DNA from: Urechis unicinctus
Taxonomy: Eukaryota > Annelida > Polychaeta > Xenopneusta > Urechidae
Direction of reading: 5' to 3'
Assembly (NCBI GenBank): GCA_034190875.2
Contig: CM067355.1
Coordinates: forward strand, 36,797,994-36,861,993
Length of the DNA stretch: 64,000 nt
This document shows, in pieces, positions 38,009 to 49,725 of this stretch. Below the pieces are notes generated by a model that had not been told where the DNA came from, did no database searches, and saw only the letters and a program-made list of their open reading frames with translations. The translations under genes were made by a program, and so were the position numbers. Every line of letters begins with the position of its first letter. Position 1 is the stretch's first letter.

Positions 38009-38340
38009 CAGCCTGTGATGTTTTTGAGGTGACCACAACTTTCCAAGAATTTATCTGCCATGCTCATCAATAGCAAGCCTATTGACAGCTATCTTCCAAG
38101 ACTCTCTCCAGTGTGGGTTGCTGGGAATGGAATAGAACTTGCAAACCGCTTATAAACTCTTGCGGGCGCAACCCATCGCATAGCAGTGGTTTCCAGATGA
38201 CTTGAATCCCAGAGACATAACGATATTCGATTATGCACTTTATTCGCCTTGTACGTTACATGCAAATGTGAATTCTGATTCGCTTCCATGTTGACGAAGC
38301 GTTTATACCTTGGCCCACACGACGTAACGCACAATTACTA
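38009..38340 (-). pseudogene. 5' part of THAP exon, second copy
   Basis: The minus strand reads MSLGFKSSGNHCYAMGCARKSL and stops, then in another frame IPSNPHWRESWKIAVNRLAI. It matches the THAP exon at 1258-1523 but is degenerate, and the Polinton separates it from its 3' part at 26351. The domain was therefore split by the insertion, and this copy is dead. Confidence 0.55.
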
Positions 38341-39063
38341 CTCAGATTCTACGTTGAACCTTTCTCTACTCGCATTACTCAGCAGCCGATCTGTCCGAAA
38401 GCAGACAGCTGGGTTGTAAGGATGAGCGCGTCAAACCGGAAGTCAACAGAAGTTAGTTTCACAAAGCTTACCAGGGCGGCGCGCGCGACAACGCGAACAA
38501 CCGAATTACAATTTGTGAGCTTCATTCCCGAGGCAACAGTGCAGGCCATTATTTTATTAGATCGTGGGATAAGCAATACCGCGAGCAGACATTTCAGAAT
38601 TATGCTCCAATCGACCGTGCACAATTTATGCCAGCCTTCTAGATTTCATCATTCTTACAAACCTCAAACATATCGTGTATCATTTTAAAGAAGGTACAAA
38701 ATGGACATGGACTGGAACGTTGTTTTGCGAGGAGGTGAAGTTGGTTGTCACTCCATTCACCATCGTTAAAGTATTTTGACGCTGATTAAAACCCTCTACG
38801 TCATAAAAAGCGTTATCAAACAGATCAGAATTTCTTTTGATCATAGATCAAGTGGCCAGCACGCTGTTTGCCTTTAAAGGGGCTGTTTATACTTGGTAGG
38901 CAAATACCTTTTGTCCGGCCTGGGAGGCACGGTCGGGTAGACGGGTCTCTGGCTAAGACCCACGCTCCATGGCAGACATGTTTGACACTATGCTAACATA
39001 ACAGCTAATCCTAGCCTGCACAGAAGCCGATGCACAAGTAGATCTGCTAAGACCCTGCATGAT
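38341..39063. other. non-coding DNA between THAP exon and FUT-3 upstream block
   Basis: 38390-38510 matches 1655-1787 of the old unit. 38884-39063 matches 14173-14362, where in the first copy it is joined directly to the Polinton fragment. No gene. Confidence 0.5.
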
Positions 39064-39515
39064 ACTCGAAATGTTTTCTATTTCCTTTCACATTCCCTGT
39101 CTATCTCCCAACAGTGGCTTATCGCTCTATTACACCTCCCCACCCCCCCTTTCTGACAGCCAACGCTTGCTCCATTGGTTTCTGCGACGTGGCACCACTC
39201 TGCCCACTTTCGTACCCATAAACCATTGCGTATAGGTGTTAAGTATGTCTACGCATTCAGGATAGCACTGCGCTGGCCAATCAAATTTGACGCGCACATT
39301 CATGATAGACGCTTTGGACCAAGTTGGAGTAAAACCAAATCGGGAAATATCGCCCACTTGGAGATCACAATCTCATTAACATCCATGTTCATGGTTGTAC
39401 ATTTTTGAATACAATTCATGAATGTTAATGTCGACTTAGCGGTTGATAATAACGAGGGATTATAATGAACTGGCGAAGATACAAAACACACATTATTTGA
39501 AAGGACAATATCAAA
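39064..39515 (+). promoter_or_regulatory. conserved 5' flank of FUT-3
   Basis: Same upstream block as FUT-1 and FUT-2, with CCAAT-type motifs near 39173 and 39273. Role inferred from position and conservation. Confidence 0.4.
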
Positions 39516-40571
39516 ATGGCTGAAGATATCGACTGGTGCTCGGTCAAAAGTGGCTATCGTTTAAAATTCATGTTATGGTCTGGTTGTATACTTGCGGTTG
39601 TTATCTTCGCATCGTACGCATGGCAATACCAGGGAATGGACAGATATTACTTCCCAACCGCGGAATTAAAGACAGGAATCGGACTCACACCTAACAAAAC
39701 GGATAACAGCACCGTTAACATGTGCAAGGGGCACATATCCGTCATAGGAAAAGGTCGACTGGGCAACCAAATGTGTCAATATGCCGCTCTAATGGGAATT
39801 GCTTCCAGGAACAGACTTACTCCGGTGATAGCGTCAGGAAATATGGCACTTATCATACGCACTTTTCGAATGCCTTGCAAGACATTATCAGTTGCCATGG
39901 GTAAAGTTAACCGTTACACTTTGTTTCCAGTGATATGCGAGGCGGGTTGTCGCTATGACAAGAGGACCGAGGATTTGCATGCTCAACTCAACACGACCTG
40001 TGACAGCCAAGTGAACATTCGACTTGACGGATACTTTCAAGGCACAGGACATAAATACGTCGCTTCTGATCATTATTTTCATAACATCGCATCATTAATA
40101 AGGAGTGAATTTATTCCTAAGGATGAATATCTTCAGCATGCCAATGCTTTTCTTGCCAAATCTGCTGTTACTGATATAATTGTCGGCATACACATCCGAC
40201 GAGGTGATTTTATCCGTATAAGAACTGCATTGCATTCGTCGTATTTTCTTCGAGCCATTGACTTCTTTGTGGACAAATACGGGCCCAATGTTTCCTTTAT
40301 TGTGGCGACAAATGGGGAGGAATGGGCGAAGGAACATGTGAAGAGAGGAAACAACACACACATTGTCTTCTCTTCATTTAGTGATTACGCAGACGACTTC
40401 GCATTGCTGTATAAATGTGATCATATGATTTTAAGCTTCGGGACGTTCAGTTGGTGGGCTGGATATCTTACGCCTGGCATTAAGATTATTCCCTATAAAG
40501 CTGACAAAAACTTGACAGACTGGATGTATTTACCTCCATCTCTCGCCAATAGAACCACGTGGATGGGGTGA
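39516..40571 (+). CDS. galactoside alpha-1,2-fucosyltransferase (GT11), FUT-3
   Basis: Intact 351-residue GT11 enzyme with the same layout as FUT-1: membrane segment at ~17-36, GRLGNQM at 80-86, HIRRGD at 226-231, and GTFSWWAGYL near the C-terminus. It differs from FUT-1 mostly at residues 115-240. For example, FUT-1 has TPMGIALHSS after the HIRRGD motif region while this copy has IRIRTALHSS. It is the tandem partner of the frameshifted FUT-2, and with FUT-1 it is one of two copies able to make enzyme. An AATAAA at 40712-40717 is a likely polyadenylation signal. Acceptor specificity is unknown. Confidence 0.88.
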   Translation: MAEDIDWCSVKSGYRLKFMLWSGCILAVVIFASYAWQYQGMDRYYFPTAELKTGIGLTPNKTDNSTVNMCKGHISVIGKGRLGNQMCQYAALMGIASRNRLTPVIASGNMALIIRTFRMPCKTLSVAMGKVNRYTLFPVICEAGCRYDKRTEDLHAQLNTTCDSQVNIRLDGYFQGTGHKYVASDHYFHNIASLIRSEFIPKDEYLQHANAFLAKSAVTDIIVGIHIRRGDFIRIRTALHSSYFLRAIDFFVDKYGPNVSFIVATNGEEWAKEHVKRGNNTHIVFSSFSDYADDFALLYKCDHMILSFGTFSWWAGYLTPGIKIIPYKADKNLTDWMYLPPSLANRTTWMG

Positions 40572-41059
40572 GTCACTACAGGCCTCGGAGTGGCGACGAT
40601 GACTTATATATATTATGTAGTTGCTGTTTGGTTTTGAAAAAAGAATCATTATTATTTGTCACCCTTAAAAAAAGTTTGTTCGTTTATCATCATTTATTAA
40701 AGATATGAAGGAATAAAAGTGTGCATCTCATTTTAAAAGCTGTTGGAATATTAATTAATTGAGAATTGGTTAATTCGAATCAGAAATGTAATGTTGTGTT
40801 ATCTTATTAACACAGGAAGCGCGCTGTTAGGAACTGTGTTACACTTGTGGCGATCTATTTTCTGGAGTTTAACTTGTGACGATTTACTTTCTCTGTGAAT
40901 TATGTTGTGAATGATTTTTATTAATAAAAAATGAGGGATATATTACCCAGCATTAGGCAATCGAACCACGTTCCGCCCCCCGCCATTCTTCATGCTCTAT
41001 TTGTGGGCGACAGAAGCCTTTTCGTAGTACCCAATCGTGTGAGTATTAACTAAAACTTT
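40572..41059 (+). other. 3' flank of FUT-3
   Basis: Conserved 3' sequence with AATAAA at 40712-40717. A stretch of ~120 bases found after FUT-2 (around 16225-16350) is missing here. No further gene. Confidence 0.5.
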
Positions 41060-41512
<453 letters not shown>

Positions 41513-42521
41513 ATCAATAGCTACCATTTTGTACAATATCCATATATATACCACCATTTTGGGTTTTTTGTCCAAAACACATCATGGCAATGACAAATCA
41601 TTTTTTCGTCCAATAATAATTTGCAGCAGTCAATTTGAGTTAATTTTCATGAATATTTTTGTGGGAAAGAATAAATATATTTTGGTTAAAAAAAGGCGTT
41701 TAAAAAAAGGCAAGCACCAACGGTCATGCAAAACATCAACCATATTGTTACATTTCCAACCAATTTGACTTATACTATATACACAACCTAAATTTGAAGA
41801 CTGCTCTTAGAAGCGTCACTATAATTCCACATGAGCAGCATAAATACACTGTGTTATCGGCCAAATTGCCGTACTGTATGATATTTTAATTTCCCATGAA
41901 GTCTAGATCACCTTTGGACATTCAGTCAGTTCGCAAATCAAAAAGTCAAAAAGTAAAATATTAAAGCACTATCATTTAATCAATAATCGATTTGGAAAAC
42001 CACAAGGAATGCGCCGACTAACCTTCGAAGTACGCCGCCGATGGAAGTCAAGCTATCTCAACATACGCAAATTGCTGACAGAGCCAAGCTTGACAAATTG
42101 TGGCAGCATGCGATGAAAATATATATTTTTTAACTTTTGTGGAAAGTTGCAAGATGTTCTTGAAAATTGTTCACAGTGTTGTCCAAACATTGATTTGGCA
42201 AGTTGTCCGTAGTTGGTATAAACAAATTCGAAATAAATAGGGAAAAAAGTGTTTTTAGTCAAGCGACAAATTGGTTGCAAGGTAAAAATATACAAATTTA
42301 AAAATAAGGTCCGGAACTCAAAATGATTGCTCAAATTAATACAACTTTAATGAATCCAACCTCAAAACGAATATTTCCAGTAGTAAACCTGCATAAATTA
42401 CAGAGTTGGGACCTTATTTAGTATTAAACCAAGATTTACTTTTTTGAATCACAAATCATGGTTCAAAATGTAACTGTGCGATAATATGGACGGCCTGTTG
42501 ATGCGAAATGGTAGCAATTGT

Positions 42522-42522
<1 letters not shown>
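41513..42522. mobile_element. possible ~1 kb non-autonomous element, second copy
   Basis: Counterpart of 16848-17857, again between two simple-repeat arrays and with the inverted GCTACCATTT ends. Confidence 0.4.

Positions 42523-42613
<91 letters not shown>
42523..42613. repeat. CA/TA microsatellite
   Basis: A short CA run then TA. Counterpart of 17858-18016 but shorter, with CA added. Confidence 0.93.
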
Positions 42614-42618
<5 letters not shown>

Positions 42619-43204
42619 CATATATCCATATTAATCGATCCCATACTCCCCTGACTTCACATGAATAGCCTCTTGTAGGTCACTATTTGCTTGCTATTGA
42701 AATTAAATATACACTCGATTCCTGTCTGGCCGTGCCAGGGAAGTTCTCTGATAACTATCTAACCGTCGTTATGAAAACAATATTGTTTGCAGAGAATCCC
42801 TTTATTTGGTTTTCGTATTATTCATTGTTGTACCGTTTTGTTCCATCGAAGCATTGCACTCTGACTAGATCACTAAGCAGAGGTTATTTTACAGCTTGAT
42901 GCATTCGTCGTTTTGGTATGTCATGAAAAGCTGGGCGACTACAACCGTCATAGTTTTGTGTATTGGTCCAAGTTTGCCACATACCAAAGTACATAAAGTA
43001 TATAATCAATGTTCATTGTAAAAAGTCCCCTACGTGTGTTGATATACAAGAACCAAGGAGGTGGGTTATCAAGATAGAATACACCCCAGAACCATTCAAC
43101 CATTAACAGATTGTAGATACTTAGGGACGCATTGGGAATAAGAAAACAAGGATCTAGGTGAGCATGGAAACTCCTCGAACTCGTTCCTCGGCATGATATA
43201 TTTT

Positions 43205-43385
43205 CCAGAAAGTGGGGTACAGCTCCTAATTGGTGGGTTCTCGGCGTGCTAGAAGCGGGGTACAGCTCTTTATTTGCGGGTTCTCGGAGTGCTTGAAATG
43301 GGTTACAGCTCCTTATTTGCGGGTTTTCGCTTTGCTAGAAGCAGGGTACAGCTTCTTATTTGCGGGTTCTCGACGTACTAGAATC
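43205..43385. repeat. 43-bp tandem repeat, second copy
   Basis: Four imperfect units matching 18603-18780. Confidence 0.85.
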
Positions 43386-44206
43386 TAGTCATCCAATGTC
43401 GTCGCGAAAGGTTATCCTACTTGCCCTTACTTTCATATCCATATCATATAATTGTTATGAATATCCATAAAAGAAACTATTTAGCAAAGTTCGTAGTTCA
43501 CCGGATCTCAATATAGAGTAAGGTGTTCGGGATACGTAGGCGGGGTACTTAGCTCACCAGAACACGCTGTGAAGTAATTGTTTCAGAACATGCAAGAGCG
43601 AATAAAACGTCCCATGAACCAATATATAGAGAATCTGATTGATGTGGTGTTTAACATGGATCAACAGCGCGGTAAGGTGTGAAGGTGATAGCTGCAATAC
43701 AAAAACAAGAGTAACGTGAAGAGGTACATATGAATGGAATGCTGTACACCTGACAACAGCTGCTCAGGTTCAAAGGGTGAACAGCGATTAAAAAATTGGT
43801 AGTGATCCAACAACAACCCATGTCCAAAGGGGTGGTGTATTTAAAGCAGAAGGTCGTACAGTAAGCCACCACGCCATGCTGTATCATATTAAAACCACGT
43901 TCAAGTGTATTTGAGTCGCGTTCTGTTTATCCATCACTCTCAACTGTGCTGTTTTTGTCTTGGTTGATAAGTTGTATTTGGAGGGTGGTTAACCACTGAA
44001 ACTAAAATCGTTCAAAGAGACCAGCAAGAACTTTATGCTGTTGATATTGAACTATATATGGTAATTCCTACGTGTCTCTCTACGAGGTCAACTCGTTAGT
44101 AGAATGATCAACATACCTATATGGTATATTAATCAATCCAGGTGTGTTATCACCTGTTGGTAAAGAACATCAGACCGACTACCCAGCACTGAACATAACT
44201 CAAACT
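43386..44206. other. non-coding unit DNA
   Basis: Duplicate of 18781-19605. Nothing recognised. Confidence 0.5.
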
Positions 44207-44772
44207 CACATGAGAGAGTGAAAAGGATAGATAGAGAGGGAGAAAAAGAGAGAGGGGGAAAATGAGGGACAGAGAGAGAGAGGGAGAGAGAGAGGGAGGG
44301 AGAGAGAGACAGAGGGGAGAGATTGAGGGAGTGTGAGAGGTAGGCAGAGTGAAGGAGGGAGGCAGAGGTAGGTAGGGAGGCAGCGGGAGGGAGGGAGAGA
44401 GGGGGAGGGGAGGGGAGGGAAAAGAATGTCGTAAACAATGTGAGGGAGAGGGGAATGAGAGAGGGAAGAGGGAGGGAGAAGGAGAGGGGAGAGTGGGATT
44501 GGTAGGTAAAGAAAGAGAAGGAGATTGAGAGAGAGGGGTAGAGTAGGAGATAAGTAGGTAGAGAGGGAGAGAGAGAAGTGGAAGGGAGGGAGGGAGAGAG
44601 GGAGGGCGGTAGGAGGTAGGGGGGAGAGGAGGAGACGGGATAGAGGAGAGTGAGGGAAGGAGAGAGAGAGAGAGCGAGATAAGGAAATAGAGAGAGGGAG
44701 AGAGAGAGAGGGGGAGAAGGGGAGAGAGAGAAAGGGGGAGGGAGCGTGAGAAAGTGAGTGAGAGAGAGATAT
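44207..44772. repeat. polypurine GA/GGGA tract, second copy
   Basis: Matches 19606-20172 with small length changes. Pro/Ser/Leu frames on the minus strand are low-complexity shadow. Confidence 0.9.
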
Positions 44773-46512
44773 ATATAAATATATGCTGGTTGGGGGTAGG
44801 ACGTATGTACATGTTTAGGTGAGTATGTGTGTGTTTGTTTCTTGTGATGCTCCTGAAGCCACGGCGCCTTCATTGACCTGCTGAATCCATACGAGCTTGG
44901 AGCTATTCCTGGCAACATCCGGTCTACATTTGGGCACAATCATTGTATAAGTCACGTTGTGTTCTTGCGAGAGGTTTCCTCCGATGTCTTTGCTGGTATC
45001 ACCATTTACTCTCTGTGGTCTTAAACTATCGTCAACTCACTTTGTGACACTAGAGACGGCGTGGCCGCTTGTACAAGTGCAAACAGGCCGAGGCAGCAAT
45101 GGGGTTGTATGCTTACGTTGTACTAATAGACATGAAGAGCCCTTCTCTGAAGCCCTTAGTGGAAGTTAAGCTCAGAATAATCACAAATCAAAAGTGGTCA
45201 TCTGAATATGTGAAAACAAAAATAAAACCTGAAGTATTAGTCATATTGTAGTCACACCAAGTCCAAATTTCTGCAGCCATCATATGAAATAGAGAAAATT
45301 TCTCCTACAAAGCTCTTAAGTAATTAAGTATCACCGTGGTTACAATATGGATGTAATTGTTCCCCTTATAAGGTCTTATCTCTAACCAGCTCAACAAACT
45401 GAATAATCAAGGCTGGGCGATGGTTGCGTCTAATGATGATGATGATCTGGCGGTCAGTTCGGGAGATCATTCGATCCACGTCGTCACTAGTTCGTCTTGT
45501 GGTACTGCCGAAGTGCTGGGACATTATTCACAAATTATCTTAGCTTGAATCATCTCGACTTGAGTCTGTGATCTCAACTGAGCGAACGATCTCAGACCGT
45601 ATTCATAAAATAATAGCTCAATGCTGGTAAGCAGCCCAAAATTATTAATGGCTTTCGTTTCACGCATATACCATCGCGATCACAATTTGTTCCTTTCAGG
45701 AAAACAAAAATACATTATTTAGTGTTCATTAAACAGAAAATTGAATAAAATGGCGAAGAACAACCGGTAGATTACGAACGACTGGTTATGTTTTTATTCG
45801 TTTTAAGAACATGCATGTTCTTTTTCATATCTGCGCAGGCATTTTGCTGGATATATAAAAGCTTGACAGTCATTTTGAACTTGAGACAGCTCCCAAGCAG
45901 ACTCAGGTTTGAGTCGACTCAACGACTTTGGTTTTTTTATGAATACGGCTGGGACAGCCAACTCAGCTTACAATCTCAAATACCTGAGTTTGCGAGCTGA
46001 GCTCCGGCAACGTGAATTGTGTTTTTATGCGACAGATGAGTTCCTGCCGAGTACTAATCGCATGTGGTGGAAGAGTGCAACACTAGCGTACCAGAAGTAC
46101 TTGGATGGCGTATGATGGTTCTACACTCCCAAAAGGCAGCAAAAGTCGAACTACAAGAGAGCAGTGTTTCTGATTCATACATATATCGACAACAATGTTT
46201 TTCACCTGAGCTTTGAGCCAGACAGCCCGGCGTTTTTGAGTATTTGCTTTCCCCACACTTGATACTGGGTTTATAGATGAGGCGACACTGCTAAACATTA
46301 GTATTCTCAAAAACACACCTGCCACATATACCATGCGTTAACCGCACCACACCCCCAGCAGAAGTTCTAGCCGTGTAATATTGGTAGTCACTGCTATATT
46401 TCCGGCTAACTACCACTTATGTTATATTGCATGAGGTTAAAATTCGTCTGTAGTGCAATGGATGTACTCTTCTTATCTCCGTAACGTTGCATGTGTGGGC
46501 GAGATACACATT
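44773..46512. other. end of duplication and unique DNA
   Basis: The unit ends at 45693; after it the sequence is unique. A short plus frame at 45909-46115 (ending ATLAYQKYLDGV) has no recognised domain. No gene is called. Confidence 0.45.
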
Positions 46513-46791
46513 AATGTGATACTGAATGAATCAGGTGACACAGTGATACTGAATGAATCAGGTGACACAGTGATACTGAATGAAACAGGTGGTACAGTGA
46601 TACTGAATGATACAGGTGGTACAGTGATACAGAATGAAACAGATGGTACCGTGATACTGAACGAAACGGGTGGTACAGTGATACTGAATGATACAGGTGG
46701 TACAGTGATACTGAATGAAACAGGTGGCACAGTGATACTGAATGAAACAGGTAGCACAGTGATACTGAATGAAACAGGTGGAGTAGTATAG
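46513..46791. repeat. 27-bp minisatellite, about ten copies
   Basis: Tandem units of gtgatactgaatgaaacagg plus seven bases. The plus frame reads repeated VILNETGGT because 27 is a multiple of three. A short stretch of the same repeat is at 4503-4540. Confidence 0.93.
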
Positions 46792-47009
46792 ATAGTGGGG
46801 GTTCTTACCCACCTTTAGAGGGCCCTAATTAGAGCTTGTACAGTATATTATGACCCCCCACCAGCTCTACCAGTATATTTGCAAGTCGATCTGGAAAACA
46901 GGAATATTTTTTGCTGTTTTTTTCAACGAGTTGCAAGACTATATTGCTATCAAAGGCAGAGTTGGCCCTATTAGTTTGCTTCATCCAATTGTTTTCTGAT
47001 ACCTTCGAT
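46792..47009. other. short intergenic stretch
   Basis: Nothing recognised. The Polinton C homology begins near 47010. Confidence 0.5.
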
Positions 47010-48954
47010 TGAAACAGTCTGGTATGCCAGTTGGTCAGCGGGCTAACTTATTCCTACCGATTGAAATGTCCCATTTATTACAGAAAACACTGCTATAGCA
47101 CCAGTACCAGCACCCACATTAGAAGATAGCCCCATACGAATGATTTTACGACTTGATAACATGGAATATCCACAGCTTGTGTCTCGTGAGGTTTGACCCC
47201 TGGCTCCATCACCAAACGACCACTCCTGTGTGAATGGGGTCTCTTGCTTCTGCCCAAAAAGTAATGAGGTGTTTACATGTTGTCTCAGGTCCGCACGATG
47301 CTGCCTGTGATGTGCATCAATAGACTTTTTATTAGCAGCATCCTTTGGCGATGTCGGGTCTGCTAACTGAACGATTTTATTATCTCTCATTTCAAGGTCT
47401 CCAGTGATAGTACCGACACCTTTATCCATTTTTGTGAGACTACATAGGTCTTTGTTGCATTTTCGGAGAGGTCGGCACTCTGAGGAGTGATCGCCGGTTT
47501 TTGCTGACATCCATAAATACTCGCTTAGTCGTGGTGGTTCAATAGACGTCCCTTATTGTTTCTTTACACAGGAACGTTATATATCAAGTTCAATCTAATG
47601 TGATAAAAAACCAAATTGCAAATCAGAATATATAAGCCACCAAACGTTTATAATCATACCTTCAGCTAACTATATAGGTAGGTCATAGGTTTTAGAAAAA
47701 CAGTATGAGTTTGGAGGCCTATCTAGGATGTGACGATCCTCAAGAAGAATTGCATTTATTTTTGGAGCGACTTTTGCACCCACTTGGAGGGGTGCAGTCT
47801 GCCCTATACGTAATATCCTACCACTCGTTACCATGGGATAGCCGCAATGGTTATCAAGTGCGCCACTAATTGCCCACATATCATTCCTAAGGTTTACTGC
47901 TTAATTGTACTTATAATAATTGGCTTTCGGGTAGATTCTTTGATGTCCGTCTTTTTCTGTTGAGGTTCATAAATACTCGCTTTTATTGACATCGTGTAAG
48001 TTCAAGAACATTGCTAACAGTTGCTAACAGGTAAGTCATGGTTGTTCAATTGACGTCCTTTATTATCCAGTAACTGAACTTTCAATTCATGCTCCATTCC
48101 ACAAGTAACACGCTTACAGTCAGGATTAGCGATGTTTGTGGTTATAATATCAGCAAAAGAGCCACCTTCTAAGCCAGCAACTTCAAAAAGCATAGTAGGC
48201 GCACCATCAAGCATGTTATGCGTGTTACGGACTTGATCAACATTACATAAAGTGTGTTAAATATACTAAAGTTGATGGGCCGGTCACCTATGTAAGTACC
48301 TGGGCCCGTATTCACCAACCACGCTGAGCTTTAGTCACAACTCAACGCTGAGTCGCCATCATGATGACTCAGCTGAGCCGTTGCTAAGTTGGTATTCACT
48401 AACGCCGTTGAGTCCGGACTTAGTTGAGACGCGCGCAACGTTTTGGCTGTCTGCCAGAACCTCGCCTCTCGCAGTGCACCGTGGTACAAACATTTTGCGC
48501 GGGTTTGTAAACATATGATGGTCTTGGATGACTAATACAACTCGACAGTTTGGATAAGGAGATTTACATCAGCCCGTTTGTGTGCTTGAATGGTTATGAA
48601 GGATTATTACTTGTCAATGCAAGGAGAATTCGAGTTTGACGATGTACTTTGCTGTTCGGATTGGCGATGGACGATAATAAACGGAAAACAAACCGATATA
48701 CAACATCATCAAAGATAAGTTAATTTGCAAAGCTAATTTTATTGTTAAACGTTTTAGATTATCTTTATCTGTTTGTTGTATTAAATGATATTCAGATCGC
48801 TGTGACGAGATTTTGAGTAGTTTAGCTCTTTCGGAATCTGACTCATCGTCAGATTCCGAAAGAAGAATTCTTTCTCATGAATTCTTGATTCTTTTATCAT
48901 GTTGTATTCAGAGGGATATTTCAATGGAAGTATCTATTCCATTGGTATTCAACA

Positions 48955-49725
48955 TATATGTTTGAAATAGCCAAAGCAAAAAGAGATGCAGTGAAGCATC
49001 CTTCAACTAGAGGAGGGAAGGAGCCAAAACAGGCTGATGAAGCTGAGGCAGTATGTTTGAGGGGGCTCCCTCCCTCAATGGAATAGACAGTGGAATAGAC
49101 AGTGAGTAAATGACAATGTTAATTTGATGTGGTAATGGTATGTTTTTATTAAATTCTACCTATGTTCAGACACTGTTAAAACATACTTATAAATATCATT
49201 TTGCTCATACATCCTGTTGTTGATGTAGGTGCCAGTGCTGCCAATTCTATACCAGAAGAAGCAAGCACTTCTACAAGTGGGTTATAATATTCTTATAGTA
49301 TATGAAAACAAATCCTACCGTCATATGATGAAAATGATGTCATAATTTCATTAGCAATATTGCTTTCAATATACAACAGTTAAGTAACATGTAAATACAT
49401 TATATCATCAAATGTTGTGTCTTAAGATAGTTGTGAACTTGCTAAGAATACACCCAAGACTAAAGCTGCAATGTGTAAGCCATATATGTAGAATACTCAT
49501 ATCCAATTTCCACAACCATGAAGACTCAGTAACGACAGTTTGGCTTATTGATGTGTAACAGCCACTGACATTGATCAACCTAGATTGAAACGGATGAAAA
49601 AAAATCTTAGGACTGACATTCCCCACCTAGAAAATCCCAAGAGGTGCAGATAATAAAAGATGAGATAGCCACTAAAGCACTTGAACTACAAATGAAAAAG
49701 GATGAATTGTGGTGTTTTGAGTTCA
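48955..49725 (+). pseudogene. Myb/SANT-like protein remains in the nested transposon
   Basis: Three pieces on the plus strand recall the DNA-binding partner protein of Harbinger elements. They are AKAKRDAVKHPSTRGGKEP with a following acidic helix (48960-49085), a Ser/Ala-rich linker with ANSIPEEASTSTS (~49225-49280), and a coiled-coil tail EVQIIKDEIATKALELQMKK (~49641-49715). Gaps between them could be introns. No full frame exists. The family call is tentative. Confidence 0.35.

Noticed and set aside
46453-46791. VILNETGGT repeat protein at the 27-bp minisatellite
   Set aside because: Same reason: a period divisible by three. No signal peptide or conserved neighbour supports a gene.
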